39,597 nt of DNA from Pseudomonas sp. MYb60. Its GTDB lineage: Bacteria > Pseudomonadota > Gammaproteobacteria > Pseudomonadales > Pseudomonadaceae. The first letter of the stretch is position 1, and each line of letters begins with the position of its first letter. Below, piece after piece: positions 16,696-28,100 of this stretch. The stretch lies in NCBI RefSeq assembly GCF_002979555.1, contig NZ_PCOZ01000028.1, positions 1 through 39,597 on the forward strand, given 5' to 3'. The notes under the pieces were generated by a model, which worked only from the letters and a program-made list of their open reading frames with translations, was not told the DNA's origin and made no database searches. The position numbers were made by a program, and so were the translations under genes.

Positions 16696-16917
16696 TCAAG
16701 ACTTCGGTTGTTGCTCGTCGGACGTTTTGTCGTCAGTGTCTTTCTGCGCTTTCTTGCTATCGGCCACCACGGTTTGATCAGCGCTGCCGTAAGTTTTTTG
16801 CTGCATGAAGGTGAAGTTGTCGTAGTGCGCCTTCGCGCGCTCCGCGCCGCCTTCCGCGAAGGCGGCGGTTGAACCCAGGGTGATAAGGCTGGCAAGCATC
16901 AGGGTGGAAAGTTTCAT
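16696..16917 (-). CDS. Small exported protein, possibly PtrA-like
   Basis: 73 residues. The first 21 residues form a clear Sec signal peptide (KLSTLMLASLITLGSTAAFA, cleavage before EGG). The mature part starts EGGAERAKAHYDNF and becomes a Lys/Asp/Gln/Ser-rich, probably disordered tail without cysteines. The EGG-x-x-R start recalls small Pseudomonas periplasmic proteins annotated with a PtrA N-terminal domain, which are often metal- or stress-induced; this is a weak resemblance from memory. The start has GGGAACACTGCC upstream, and a strong terminator follows the gene, so it is probably monocistronic. Confidence 0.75.
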   Translation of the reverse strand: MKLSTLMLASLITLGSTAAFAEGGAERAKAHYDNFTFMQQKTYGSADQTVVADSKKAQKDTDDKTSDEQQPKS

Positions 16918-17031
16918 GGCAGTGTTCCCATTAAAAGTGATCGGTCACAAGTTGATGGGGTGACTATGAGCGAATCTTATTAAGTGGGAATTAATGCCGA
17001 CATCAATCCTGTTGACCGCGTCGGCGCAGGT

Positions 17032-19263
17032 TTAAAGTTTCCAGTCTAGGGCCAATGTCACCGAGCGTGGGTCGCCCCAGTACACACCGTTATAAAAGCC
17101 GACGCGTTCGTAATACTGCTTGTCGAACAAGTTGTTGACGTTAAGCGACGCTGACAGATGTTCGTCGAACTGGTAGCGCGACATCAGGTTGACCAGGGAG
17201 TAGGACTGCTGGGTGATCCGTGCTCGCGTGGTGATGGCGTTGCCCGCCGCGTTTCGCGCGCCGGTCGGGCGGTTGCTTATCTCAAAGATATCGCTCTGCC
17301 AGCTCACGCCACCGCCGACCGTGAGGTTGCGCCATTCGCCTGGCAAGCGGTAGGCGGTGGAAACCTTGAACAGGTTCAGGGGTTGCCCGGTATTGTTGCG
17401 TTTGCCCGAGCCGTTGACCGAGTGGGTGTAGGTGTAGCCGGCGGTCAGGTTCCAGTCAGGCATGACTTCGCCGGTCGCTTCCAGTTCGAAGCCTTTGACC
17501 TTGTTACCTTTACCGCTGGATGTGTAGTACTGCTCGCCCGTAATCGGATTAGGGGGTACCGAGTCGTCCAGTTCGGCGACGTTATCCTGGGTGCTCCAGA
17601 AGTACGCCGCCGCCAGGTTCAGGCGTTCGTCGAGGACGCTGCCCTTGATCCCGGCTTCATAGTTGCTGCCCACCACAGGCTCCAGGTATTGCTGGCTGGC
17701 ATCGCGCAGGCTCTGGGGTTTGAAGATGTCGGTGTAGCTGGCATAGACGGTGTACTGCGGCGTGATGTCGTACAGCAGCCCGGCGTAGGGCGTGAGCATG
17801 TCGTTGTGGGTCTGGCTGGTCTTGCCTTCGGCGGTGAGTTGGTTGCTGGCGTTGTAGTTGGGCGATGCGCTCTCCAGCTCCCAACTGCCATAGCGAGTAC
17901 CGATCACCGCGTGCAAGCGCTCGGTGAGGCTCAGTCGGGTGGCGAGGTAACCGGCTTTCTGTTCCTTGCGGCTGTGCTCGCCCTTGAGGCCGGTGACGGT
18001 GTCTGGGAATTTGCCGATGCCGCCCATGTATTTCCAGTCATCGATAGTGTCATAGCCGTCAGGCGTCGGGCCCCGGCGCATGAAAGGCGACACGTCGCGC
18101 TGCGCGGCTTCGCCATAGCCCATCATCAAGGCATGTTCACGTCCCAGCAGGGAATAGCTGCCAGCCAGGTTGAGGTCGATGGCCTCCATGGTTGATTTGC
18201 CGAGCATATGGCTGGACCAGGCGACCATCCCGCTGCGATCGGCATTCGGGAACCCCGCGCCGCCGTAATACACCTTGCCGTCCGTATCGCTCTGGCGGTG
18301 GGTATAGGCGGCTTTTACACGCCAGTCGCCGCCGAGGTGATGGTCGAGGGTGGCGAAGGTGGTCTTGTCCTTGAGCGGCCAGGAGCTCCAGTCCGCCGCC
18401 ATATTGGTCGAGCGCGAGAGCCCGGCCTTGCCGCCCTGGCTGTTCCAGTACGGCACGGTGCCCCAGGACGTGCCCTGGACGTGCTTGTTCTGGTAGTCCA
18501 AGCCCACGGCCAGCACGGTATCGTCTGACAGGTCCGCTTCCAGAATGCCGTAGCCTACCGCGCGTTGCAGGGCGTAATTGTCACGAAACGACTGACTGTC
18601 ACGATAGGCCAGCACGGTGCGCCCGCGCAGCCTGCCGTCGAATGCCAGCGGTCCGCCGACGTCGACGTAGCTGTAATAGTTGTCATGGCTGGCGCCACTC
18701 ACCCCGGTTTTTGCTTGCCAGTGTGCAGTCGGGCGCTTGCGCACCATGTTGACGGTGGCCGAAGGGTCACCCGCGCCGGTGGTCAGGCCCGTGGCACCGC
18801 GGACCACTTCGATGCGATCGTAGATAATGGTGTCCGCGTCCGACTTCATGTAGCCGAAGGTGTTGAGCATCCCGTCGACCTGGAAGTTGGTGATGCCGTA
18901 GCCCCGGGCGGTGTAGGACACCCGGTCCGAATCGTTATGCTGCACGTTGACCCCGGTGGTCTGGCGCAGGACGTCGGTCAGTGTGTTGAGGTTGAAATCA
19001 TCCATCTGCTGACGGGTGATCACCGAAATCGACTGCGGGGTGTCCTTCACGGACAGGTTCAGGCGCGTGGCGGTGCTCATGGCGCCGGTGGTGTAGGCCC
19101 CGGTGTTCTCGGTCGTAGTCCCCAGGCCTTCAGCGGTGATGCTGGTGGCCCCCAGCTCCATGGGTTGGGACTCAGGGTCGGTTTCAGCCAGCAATTGCGG
19201 GCTCAGCGCGACGCTGAACAGGCCGAGGGTGAAGGTCATCGAACGGGTAAAAGGCGCGAACAT
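17032..19263 (-). CDS. TonB-dependent siderophore receptor, FhuE-like
   Basis: 743 residues. An N-terminal signal peptide (about 1-26) is followed by a TonB-box-like stretch, a plug domain (about 55-170: LNLSVKDTPQSISVITRQQMDD, TGVNVQHNDSDRVSYTARGYGITNFQVDG, VVRGATGLTTGAGDPSATVNMVRKRPT), and a 22-strand barrel ending SVTLALDWKL. The plug wording and barrel features such as YTVYASYTDIFKPQSLRD and NLFDKQYYERVGFYNGVYWGDPRS closely parallel E. coli FhuE and P. aeruginosa FpvB. The likely ligand is therefore a hydroxamate ferric siderophore, which is an inference. No N-terminal STN signalling domain is present, so it is not expected to control its own sigma factor. A Fur-like box lies about 95 nt upstream. 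Confidence 0.92.
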   Translation of the reverse strand: MFAPFTRSMTFTLGLFSVALSPQLLAETDPESQPMELGATSITAEGLGTTTENTGAYTTGAMSTATRLNLSVKDTPQSISVITRQQMDDFNLNTLTDVLRQTTGVNVQHNDSDRVSYTARGYGITNFQVDGMLNTFGYMKSDADTIIYDRIEVVRGATGLTTGAGDPSATVNMVRKRPTAHWQAKTGVSGASHDNYYSYVDVGGPLAFDGRLRGRTVLAYRDSQSFRDNYALQRAVGYGILEADLSDDTVLAVGLDYQNKHVQGTSWGTVPYWNSQGGKAGLSRSTNMAADWSSWPLKDKTTFATLDHHLGGDWRVKAAYTHRQSDTDGKVYYGGAGFPNADRSGMVAWSSHMLGKSTMEAIDLNLAGSYSLLGREHALMMGYGEAAQRDVSPFMRRGPTPDGYDTIDDWKYMGGIGKFPDTVTGLKGEHSRKEQKAGYLATRLSLTERLHAVIGTRYGSWELESASPNYNASNQLTAEGKTSQTHNDMLTPYAGLLYDITPQYTVYASYTDIFKPQSLRDASQQYLEPVVGSNYEAGIKGSVLDERLNLAAAYFWSTQDNVAELDDSVPPNPITGEQYYTSSGKGNKVKGFELEATGEVMPDWNLTAGYTYTHSVNGSGKRNNTGQPLNLFKVSTAYRLPGEWRNLTVGGGVSWQSDIFEISNRPTGARNAAGNAITTRARITQQSYSLVNLMSRYQFDEHLSASLNVNNLFDKQYYERVGFYNGVYWGDPRSVTLALDWKL

Positions 19264-19355
19264 CGCGGAAGACTCCTTGTCGTCTTTGTGGCCATCCCAG
19301 GCAGGAAAGGCCTCGATTCAAAGACGAAAGGAGCGGGTGAAGTTTAGGGTTAAAC

Positions 19356-19371
19356 GAGAATGATTGTTATC
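19356..19371 (-). promoter_or_regulatory. Fur-box-like site upstream of the siderophore receptor
   Basis: Read on the minus strand, the sequence is GATAACAATCATTCTC. It matches most positions of the GATAATGATAATCATTATC consensus, with GAT-AAC and the ATTCTC half preserved. It sits 93-108 nt upstream of the receptor start, within a 129-nt gap after the cptA stop. Iron-loaded Fur repression of this receptor is the natural inference. Confidence 0.5.
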
Positions 19372-19392
19372 TTTCTGTTACAGAGTCACGGA

Positions 19393-21135
19393 TCATTTGA
19401 CCACCACTTCCGCGCTCTGCACCTTTTTAGGCTTGATCAGGCTGAAGTCGATCAAGGCCTTTTGCTGGCGCTGGTACGGATCGCCAATCAATAGCGGACG
19501 AGGCAGGAAACTGTCGCTCACCAGGCTTTTGCTGCGATCCAGTTCCTTGAAGTCCAGCCCGGCCATGTCGGCCCAGGTGTGGATCAATTGGGAGCTGCTG
19601 TAGGGACGTTGCAGGTCGCCGGCGAAATTCCAGTCGTGGTTCTCGCGCCATTTGGGCGAGGCGTAGGCCATGAACGGAATGGTGTACATCGGCGCCGTCG
19701 GTTTGCCTTCGTTGCGCCCCAGGGTGGCGTGGCCCGCCGAGTCGAAGACGTCTTCGCCGTGGTCCGAGAGGTACAGCAGGAAGCCGTTCGGGTCCGTCTT
19801 GGCGTAGTCCTTGATCAGGCTCGACACCACAAAATCGTTGTACAGCACCGCATTGTCGTAGCTGTTGTAGGTGGGCAGCTGGGCATCACTGATCCCGGCG
19901 GGTACGCCCTGGCGATCGGTGAATTTGTCGAAGGTCGGCGGGTAGCGATATTGGTAGCTCATGTGGGTGCCCAGCAAGTGCACCACGATAAACTTGCGCT
20001 CGGCCGGGTCCGCCAGGGCCTTGGAGAAGGGCGCCAGCACGTCGCCGTCATACTGTCGGGCGTTCTGATTGCGGTTGTTGTTCAAGTACACCTGCTCGTC
20101 GGCCTGTTCGGAAAAGGTCGTGAGCATGGTGTTGCGCTTGGTCATGGTCTGCTGGTTGGTGATCCAGTAGGTCTTGTAGCCGGCCTGTTTCATCACGCTG
20201 ACAATCGACGGGGTCTTGAGGTACAGGTCCGGGTTTTCTTCGTCGGCGAAGGTCAGCACCTGTTGCAGCGCTTCGATGGTGTAGGGGCGCGGGGTGATGA
20301 CGTTGTCGAACACCGCCAGTTGGTCGCGCAGTTTGTCCAGTTCCGGCGTGGTGTTGCGCGGGTAGCCGTAGAGGCTCATGCGCTGGCGATTGGTGGATTC
20401 GCCGATCACCAGCACCAGCGTGGAGGGCTGGCCGGCCATGGTGTCTGTCAGCTGGGTGAGGGGCGGTATCTGGCTGGCGCTGTCGAGCATGCCCTGCATG
20501 TTGCCCAGTTGCTCGGTGTAGCGGCGGTACGCAACGATCATCTGCCACGGCACGGCCGGCTCGATGCGGGTTTCGAAGCCATCGATGGCGTGTTCCAGGC
20601 TGTCGTTGGTGGCAATCTGCTTGACCAGCGGATAACCGACCACTGCCAGCACAATCGCAACGGCCGCCAACGCCGCTTGACCGCGAGGCAGGTACACCGG
20701 GCGCAGGCGTGACCACAGGAAAACGGCCATGGCGGTGTGGGCAATGAAGGCCAGCACGATCCACCAGGCGAAGTATTGGGTGGCGTACTCGCCGGCTTCA
20801 GAGATGTTCGATTCGAACATGATGAAGATGACGCTCTGGGAAAATTCCTGCTGGTAAATGAAGAAATAACCCAGGCTGGCCATGGAACAAGCCCACAACA
20901 CCACGCCGATCACCGCGGCGAGCAAGCGGGTGCGGCGCGGGAACAGCAGCACCGGCGCCAGCCACAGCGCGCTCATGAAGAAGGCTTGGCGAAAACCACT
21001 GAAACCGGACGTGCCGCTGAGTTGGATCAGCAGTTGGGTAATACCCGAGAAATACCAGAAAAACAGGAACAGCCAGCCAAGCCCGGCCCAATCAAAGCCT
21101 TTCGCAGACACGGTGCTGCGTTTGAACATCGCCAT
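19393..21135 (-). CDS. cptA: Phosphoethanolamine transferase CptA
   Basis: 580 residues from the ATG at 21135 (a TTG four codons earlier is the upstream limit; GGAG sits 6 nt before the ATG). Strongly similar over its length to E. coli CptA (YijP). The N-terminus carries five membrane segments (about 15-190), including FWYFSGITQLLIQLSGTSG and YFFIYQQEFSQSVIFIMFESN. The periplasmic sulfatase-fold domain follows with the nucleophile Thr in VIGESTNRQRMSLYGYPR (about residue 250) and the metal site SDHGEDVFD near residue 450. The family transfers phosphoethanolamine from phosphatidylethanolamine to lipopolysaccharide core or lipid A, which changes surface charge and antimicrobial-peptide or metal tolerance. 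Confidence 0.92.
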   Translation of the reverse strand: MAMFKRSTVSAKGFDWAGLGWLFLFFWYFSGITQLLIQLSGTSGFSGFRQAFFMSALWLAPVLLFPRRTRLLAAVIGVVLWACSMASLGYFFIYQQEFSQSVIFIMFESNISEAGEYATQYFAWWIVLAFIAHTAMAVFLWSRLRPVYLPRGQAALAAVAIVLAVVGYPLVKQIATNDSLEHAIDGFETRIEPAVPWQMIVAYRRYTEQLGNMQGMLDSASQIPPLTQLTDTMAGQPSTLVLVIGESTNRQRMSLYGYPRNTTPELDKLRDQLAVFDNVITPRPYTIEALQQVLTFADEENPDLYLKTPSIVSVMKQAGYKTYWITNQQTMTKRNTMLTTFSEQADEQVYLNNNRNQNARQYDGDVLAPFSKALADPAERKFIVVHLLGTHMSYQYRYPPTFDKFTDRQGVPAGISDAQLPTYNSYDNAVLYNDFVVSSLIKDYAKTDPNGFLLYLSDHGEDVFDSAGHATLGRNEGKPTAPMYTIPFMAYASPKWRENHDWNFAGDLQRPYSSSQLIHTWADMAGLDFKELDRSKSLVSDSFLPRPLLIGDPYQRQQKALIDFSLIKPKKVQSAEVVVK

Positions 21136-21242
21136 CAAGCGCTCCAACCCGGAAATTTTTCAGTCGACGCGCAGGACTGCACGCAACAGAGGCCACCCTT
21201 GCATGGGGTGGCCCTTGAGGGCGGGAGTATCGGGAGGGGCGT

Positions 21243-21258
21243 GTGAAAACTTTGTGAG
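21243..21258 (-). promoter_or_regulatory. ColR-box-like sequence upstream of cptA
   Basis: On the minus strand this reads CTCACAAAGTTTTCAC. The ColR consensus I recall from P. putida, YYNASNNYTTTTTCAC, is matched at 14 of 16 positions. The site lies about 110-125 nt upstream of the cptA start. cptA is, from memory, a member of the ColRS regulon in P. putida, which supports the assignment. A hairpin (21191-21198 / 21206-21213, GGCCACCC with GGGTGGCC) lies between the site and the gene. Confidence 0.4.
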
Positions 21259-21296
21259 ATTTTTGTAGGCGTAATCTTACAAAGCGATGACCGGAC

Positions 21297-21476
21297 TCAG
21301 CAGAGGGCTGGTTGCGCGCCGGACGGCTGATCCAGTTGGGCCTGGATAATGTGGGAGCGCAGGCGCATGACTTCCTGCATCAGTTGCTCACGTTCGTCCT
21401 TCAACTGGCGCAACTCATCGCGACGGATAGTGACGTAGAGGGTCTGTGGAGGACGGGTCATCTGTGCAGTGCTCAT
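21297..21476 (-). CDS. Small hypothetical protein, 59 residues
   Basis: The product begins MSTAQMTRPPQTLYVTIRRD and ends QLDQPSGAQPALC. The middle (about residues 20-48, DELRQLKDEREQLMQEVMRLRSHIIQAQ) is a strongly charged amphipathic helix likely to form a coiled coil. No membrane segment or signal is visible. The start ATG at 21476 has GAGGTAAGC directly upstream, a good ribosome-binding site, and codon use is ordinary for the genome. The function is unknown; a DNA-binding or oligomerisation role is only a guess. It precedes cptA in the same direction with a 160-nt gap. Confidence 0.7.
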   Translation of the reverse strand: MSTAQMTRPPQTLYVTIRRDELRQLKDEREQLMQEVMRLRSHIIQAQLDQPSGAQPALC

Positions 21477-21746
21477 TGCTTACCTCGCAAATTGCCGGTG
21501 TGTCGCGGTGTGCCAGAACGCTTGAGTCGAGGTTCTCGGCAGCAGTCAGGAGCAATTCTGAATTCTTTTTCGCGACAAGGGAACTTTTTTATTTTGGGTG
21601 GTCGTGTGACTTTTTGTCCCGTGATGGTGAAACGATGGCAACTTTTTTCCATGAAACTACATGGATATGTGCCTGACTAACCCTCATTGGCCTCATTGCG
21701 CTATAAACTATGGCACACATTTTTTTAGTAGTAGGAGCATCAGCAC

Positions 21747-22726
<980 letters not shown>

Positions 22727-22730
<4 letters not shown>

Positions 22731-24250
22731 CCGCCAACGGCACCAAGTCCAAGGCCGAACCCGCTCCACCTACCACCTTGTTTCTGTTTGGCGCCCATGG
22801 CGACCTGGTCAAGCGCCTGCTCATGCCGGCGCTCTACAACCTCAGTCGCGATGGGTTGCTGGGCGATGGCTTGCGCATTGTCGGCGTTGATCACAACGCC
22901 ATCAGCGACGCCGATTTTGCCAAGAAACTCGAAGACTTCATCCGCACCGAAGCCGCGAGCAAGGTCCGGGGCAGTGGCGACGACGCCCTTGACCCGGCCT
23001 TGTGGGCGCAGTTGGCAAAAGGGATCAGTTACGTCGAGGGCGATTTCCTCGACGACAGCACCTACGCCGACATCGGTCAGAAGATCCTCGACAGTGGCAC
23101 CGGTAACGCGGTGTTCTACCTGGCGACCGCACCGCGCTTCTTCAGCGACGTGGTGCAGCGCCTGGGCAGTGCCGGCCTGCTGACGGAGACCGATGACGGT
23201 TTCCGTCGCGTGGTCATCGAAAAACCCTTCGGCTCCGACCTGGCGACCGCCGAAACGCTGAATGCCAGCCTGCTCAAGGTGATGAGCGAGAAGCAGATCT
23301 ATCGCATCGACCATTACCTGGGCAAGGAGACGGTGCAGAACATCCTCATCAGCCGTTTTTCCAACGTGCTGTTTGAAGCGTTCTGGAACAATCATTACAT
23401 CGACCACGTGCAAATCACCGCCGCTGAAACCGTCGGCGTGGAGACACGGGGTAATTTCTTCGAAAAAACCGGCACATTGCGCGACATGGTGCCCAATCAC
23501 CTGTTCCAGTTGCTGGCCATGGTGGCGATGGAGCCACCGGCGGCCTTTGGCGCGGACGCGGTGCGTGGTGAAAAAGCCAAGGTGATCGGTGCGATCCGCC
23601 CTTGGTCGCTCGAAGACGCTCGGGCCAACTCGGTACGGGGCCAGTACACCGCTGGCGAAATTGGCGGCAAGCCACTGCCCGGTTATCGTGATGAGCCCAA
23701 CGTGGCGCCGGACAGCAGCACCGAGACCTTCGTTGCCCTCAAGGTGATGATCGACAACTGGCGTTGGGTTGGCGTGCCGTTCTACCTGCGCACCGGCAAG
23801 CGCATGAGCGTGCGCGACACCGAAATCGTCATCTGCTTCAAGCCGGCGCCCTATGCGCAATTCCGCGACACCGAGGTGGATGAACTCAAACCCACCTACC
23901 TGAAGATCCAGATCCAGCCCAATGAAGGCATGTGGTTCGACCTGCTGGCGAAAAAGCCCGGGCCGACCCTGGACATGGCCAATATCCAATTGGGTTTCGC
24001 CTACGAGGACTTCTTCGAGATGCAGCCGTCGACCGGATACGAAACCCTGATCTACGACTGCATGATCGGTGACCAGACCTTGTTCCAGCGTGCCGACAAT
24101 ATCGAAAACGGCTGGCGTGCGGTGCAGCCGTTCCTTGATGCATGGAAGGAAGATGATGGGATCCAGGCCTACAAGGCGGGTGAGGATGGACCGGCTGCGG
24201 CCGATGCCCTGTTGGCCCGCGATGGCCGTACCTGGCACACACTCGGATGA
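22727..24250 (+). CDS. zwf: Glucose-6-phosphate 1-dehydrogenase
   Basis: 507 residues. It oxidises glucose 6-phosphate to 6-phosphogluconolactone. The dinucleotide-binding motif FLFGAHGDLVKRLLMPALYNL (about 20-40) deviates from the usual GASGDLxxRKL in having His instead of Ser. The active-site motif RIDHYLGKE is at about residues 193-201, followed by NVLFEAFWNNHYIDHVQIT. Pseudomonas genomes often carry more than one zwf; this one is coupled to gnd by a 4-nt overlap and not to pgl/eda, so it looks like the gnd-linked isozyme. The stop overlaps the HAD hydrolase start. Confidence 0.95.
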
Positions 24251-25080
24251 GTGACGCAGCGATTCATCCCATCCGTTTTATCCTCAGCGACGTGGACGGC
24301 ACGTTGCTGCATCCCGATCACCGGCTCAGCCAGCGCACCGCCGATGCGGTGCGGGCGTTGCGCGAGGCGGGGGTGATTTTCAGCCTGGCCAGCGGGCGGC
24401 CGCCCAAGGCCATGCTGCACCTGATCGAAACCTTTGGCATCGACGTGCCGGTGGCCGGCTTCAATGGCGGTACGTTGATCAACCCCGATGGCAGCATCCT
24501 GGTTGCTCATCACCTGCCGGCGGAAGCGGCGCTGGTGACATTGGCGCTGTTCTCGGCCGAACCCGACGTTGAAGTCTGGGTGTTTGCCGATGGCGACTGG
24601 CTGCGCCGTGACCCGCCCGGGCCCATGGCCCAGCGCGAAGCTGACGGCCTGGGCTACGGCCCGGTGGTGGTGGAGAGTTTTGAGCCCTACCTGGACCGCG
24701 TCGACAAGATCGTCGCCGCCAGCAACAACACCCAATTGCTGGTGGCGCTGGAAGCCCAGTTGCAGCCCAAGGTGCAAGGTTTGGCCCAGGTTTCGCGTTC
24801 GCAACCGGTGTACTTGGACGTGACGGCGATGCTGGCCAACAAAGGTGAAGCATTGAAGACGCTGGCCGAGCACCTGGGCGTGCCCCTGGAGCAGACGGCG
24901 GCGATTGGTGACGGCGGCAACGACCCGGCGATGTTTCACGTGGCCGGCCTGTCGATTGCCATGGGGCAGGCGGAAGAAGCGGTCAAGCGCCAGGCCAGTG
25001 TGGTCACTGCCAGTAATCTGGAAGACGGTGCCGCGCAGGCGTTCGAGCGACTGATTCTCAGCGACACGCGCCTGGACTAA
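24247..25080 (+). CDS. Cof-type HAD-IIB hydrolase
   Basis: 277 residues. Motif I is FILSDVDGTLLHPDH (about 9-23) with the nucleophile Asp, motif II lies in SLASGRPP, and motif III/IV in AAIGDGGNDPAMFHVAGLSIAMGQA (about 216-240). The Cof-type cap lies between. These enzymes dephosphorylate sugar phosphates and related metabolites with Mg2+. Coupling to gnd and zwf suggests a role in clearing a pentose-phosphate intermediate or by-product, but the substrate is not visible from sequence. The gene is followed by a perfect 22-nt palindrome. Confidence 0.9.
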   Translation: MSDAAIHPIRFILSDVDGTLLHPDHRLSQRTADAVRALREAGVIFSLASGRPPKAMLHLIETFGIDVPVAGFNGGTLINPDGSILVAHHLPAEAALVTLALFSAEPDVEVWVFADGDWLRRDPPGPMAQREADGLGYGPVVVESFEPYLDRVDKIVAASNNTQLLVALEAQLQPKVQGLAQVSRSQPVYLDVTAMLANKGEALKTLAEHLGVPLEQTAAIGDGGNDPAMFHVAGLSIAMGQAEEAVKRQASVVTASNLEDGAAQAFERLILSDTRLD

Positions 25081-25131
25081 ACAGTTACCGCGTTTGGCGT
25101 CTATCGCCTGGCAACAATGATGGTTGAACTC

Positions 25132-25156
25132 AACGCCCTGAATTCAGGGCGTTTCA
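25132..25156 (+). terminator. Palindromic terminator after the gnd-zwf-HAD operon
   Basis: AACGCCCTGAATTCAGGGCGTT at 25132-25153 is a perfect 22-nt palindrome, followed by TTCATC. The stem is strong but the U-tract is short. It lies between the HAD stop and the start of the large toxin-like gene at 25178, and could also influence that gene's leader. Confidence 0.6.
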
Positions 25157-25177
25157 TCATCTGCCAGGTACCCTCTA

Positions 25178-28100
25178 ATGGCCGCCGCCCCTGTTGTTAC
25201 GCTATCGACTCCCTTCCTGACCTTGGCGCAGAGTCTTCGGCGCCAGTTTTCTTCGCGTCCTTCGCTGCAGGACGTGGCGGTGAACGTCTTGCAGCACAGT
25301 CTCGGCGAGCGGTACCGCTGGCTGAACATCGACTCACAGCAGCCGCTGTTGATGGAGCCGGTGTACGCCTACGATGGCCAGGGCTTCACGCTTAAAGGCC
25401 ATGAAGGCCTGACGTTGGTGGATGCCTTGATCGAGCGGTGCGCCACCGAGGTATTTGTCGATTACAGCCAGGGCCAGTTCGTGGTGCGCTCCCCGGCACA
25501 GGGGGAGAATGAAAAACTCAGCGTCGATAACCGGGACCTGGAACAGGCGATCAACGAGCACGGCGCGCTGTTGATCGAACGCTACAAGGAAGCGTTGATC
25601 AGTTACTGGATGGACCATGCCGAGGATGGCAAGGTCCGTTACCTGTGGCTGGCGCAGTCGCTCAAGCACCTGTTGCTGGAAGCCTCGGCCAGCGCCGCCA
25701 TCACCCATGAACAGTTGGACATGGTCGCAGAGGTGATCGGCCGCACGGTAAGGCCGGCAAACGCCACAGTACGCGCTTATATCGTCGACCACTGGGGCGA
25801 GTCCGGCGCAATGAACCAGCAAATGCTGCGTGGGCTGGTGATCGTCAAGCAACGGCAAGACACACTCATTGTCCTGCTGTTCACCCTGTCTCGCGGCATC
25901 CAGGCATTCGACTCCCTGGACGAACTGGGCGGCTGGCTGGTCAATCTGCTCAGTGACATCGCGCCCGGTCATCACATGCAGTGGCGCCTGTACGAGCCGG
26001 CGGGGGATGTTTTCCAAAGCCTGAGCCTGACCTACCTCGCCACGCAGTTGAGCGATATCCAGGCGCTGATGCCCAAGGTGCAAGCACTCGGCAATCAACA
26101 GCGCGTGCTCGAACGTGCGCTGCGTGTGGTCACCAGCGATTTCGACACGGCCCCCAGCGACAGCGAACAAATGGCCCGGTTGCGGAACGCTTTGCCGGGC
26201 TGGCTGTTGCAGGCCGACCCGGAAGATCAGCGGGTCATGAGCGACTATGTGATCGAACTGGCGCAGCACGTTCAGGCCGTTGACTGGAAACCCTTTGACC
26301 ATGGGATTGTGTCGCCTGGCCAGTTCGCCTGCCAGGCCCTCGCCGCGCAGCTGGCCAAGGATTTCCCGGATAAACCACGCCTGGACCCGGATCGGATCAA
26401 CCTGCAGCTCACGGTCAACGATCCTGACCCAGCTTCGCGCAGCACGCAGTTCTGGCACCTGCCGCCGCGCTATACCCAAAGCGCCTGGACCCTGACGCGG
26501 TTTGCCTGGCTTGGGGCAGGCGACATCGACCCCACGCTGCTGAGCCTCGGGGCGGTTGAACCTGAAGAGGTTGCCGTGTGGCTACAGGCCGAAGAGGCGC
26601 TCAAGGTCATTCAGAAGGTCGATGTGCGTGCGGGCTATAGCCGGCTGGTTGAGCAGAAGCTCAGGGATGACCACGCTGAAGTCCGATGGCGCAAGGCGCG
26701 GTTCATCGAGCAGGTGCGGCTGCAGCTGCCGATGCTGGCGCTGGAGTATCACCTCAAGTACCCCGCAGCGTTTTCCCGCCAGGCTTACGCCAATGTCTGC
26801 GCGGTGCTCCAGCCGAGTCGTGAAGGCGAGACCCGCACCGTGGTGTTGCGGCCCTTGGCGTTGAAGGCCACGGCCGACAGCGCGCCAGACAAGGTTGTGA
26901 ACATGTTCGTGATCGGCCCGCGCGACGTGAGCGCAGGCTCCCATGTGCTGTATCGACCGATGTCTGCGGTCAAGTTCATTGAGTTCGAACGCTGGGAGGG
27001 GCTGCTCGCCACACTCATGCAGCCTGGCCCATTGCAGTACCAAGTGCTGGCCTGGTTGCCCGATTTGGCGCGTAGCCGGTACCTCAAATCACCCTTGTCG
27101 GTGCCCGGCGTCGAGGTATTTGCCGTTGTGGATTTCAATACCAGCGTATGGTCGGCGCCCAACGCCAGCCTGGCGCAGGATGAAGTCGAGGGCGATTACC
27201 TGGAGGCGCTGTTCCTGGAGACGGTCCAGGCGATGTCAGGGCGCGAAGCGACACCGCCACCGTCCGCGCTGGACGTGTTCTGGGGCTGGATCAAAGATCA
27301 TTTCGGCCTCGGCCTGGCCCTCATTCTGCCGTTGCTGGGGGGGCCATATGGCAAGGCGGCAGGCTGGCTGTTGTTGGCCTGGAGCGCTTGGCAGGACATC
27401 AAGATACTGGCCACGGACGACGCACCCGGCAAGCTCGCGAGTGTCGTCGACTTGTTGCTCGCCGTTGCGCTGGTGCTGTTAAGCCGCGCGCGCGTTTCGA
27501 CGACATTCGGCGTCACTGCAGCAGCCGATACCCTGGTGGATATGGCCCAGGGACTGGACCTTGAAGAGAGCTTCGAATTGCGCTGGCACGAAGCCCCCGA
27601 GTCTTTGCTCGAGGGCGCGCAAACCAGCCGCGAGACGACCGCTCAGGTGCAGTTGCCCACGGTGCACAGCGCGTCCAGCCTGGTGCGCAGTGATCCTTGT
27701 TTGGAGCGGTCGTGGAGTGGCCTGTACACCCGACTCTCAGTGATTCGCCAGGCAGAACTGGCGTTGTACAAGGTGCAAGCGGTGCCCACGGCGCGCAGGA
27801 TCGATTCAGGCGCCCATCGCGGCCTGTACGGAGCAGGTCACCACTTGTATGCCAACATCGGTGGGGATTGGTTCAAGGTGCAGGACCACGGCGGTGTAGT
27901 GCATGCCATCAACGACGCTATCGCCCTGCGTGAGGGGCCGGAGGTGCAGCTCAGGGGCCAGGGCGAGTGGGTGTTTGTCGCTGAGCCGGTGCAGCTCGAG
28001 GATTTTCAGGACGCGTTGGCCCGGCAGCAGCAGCACTTGGCCCAACTGAACACCGATCAGGCTCGCCGTGAACAACTCAACAACGAGTATGCCACTGTCT

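Noticed and set aside
17158..18195. 345-codon plus-strand frame opposite the siderophore receptor
   Set aside because: Antisense shadow; the receptor frame carries clear plug and barrel motifs.
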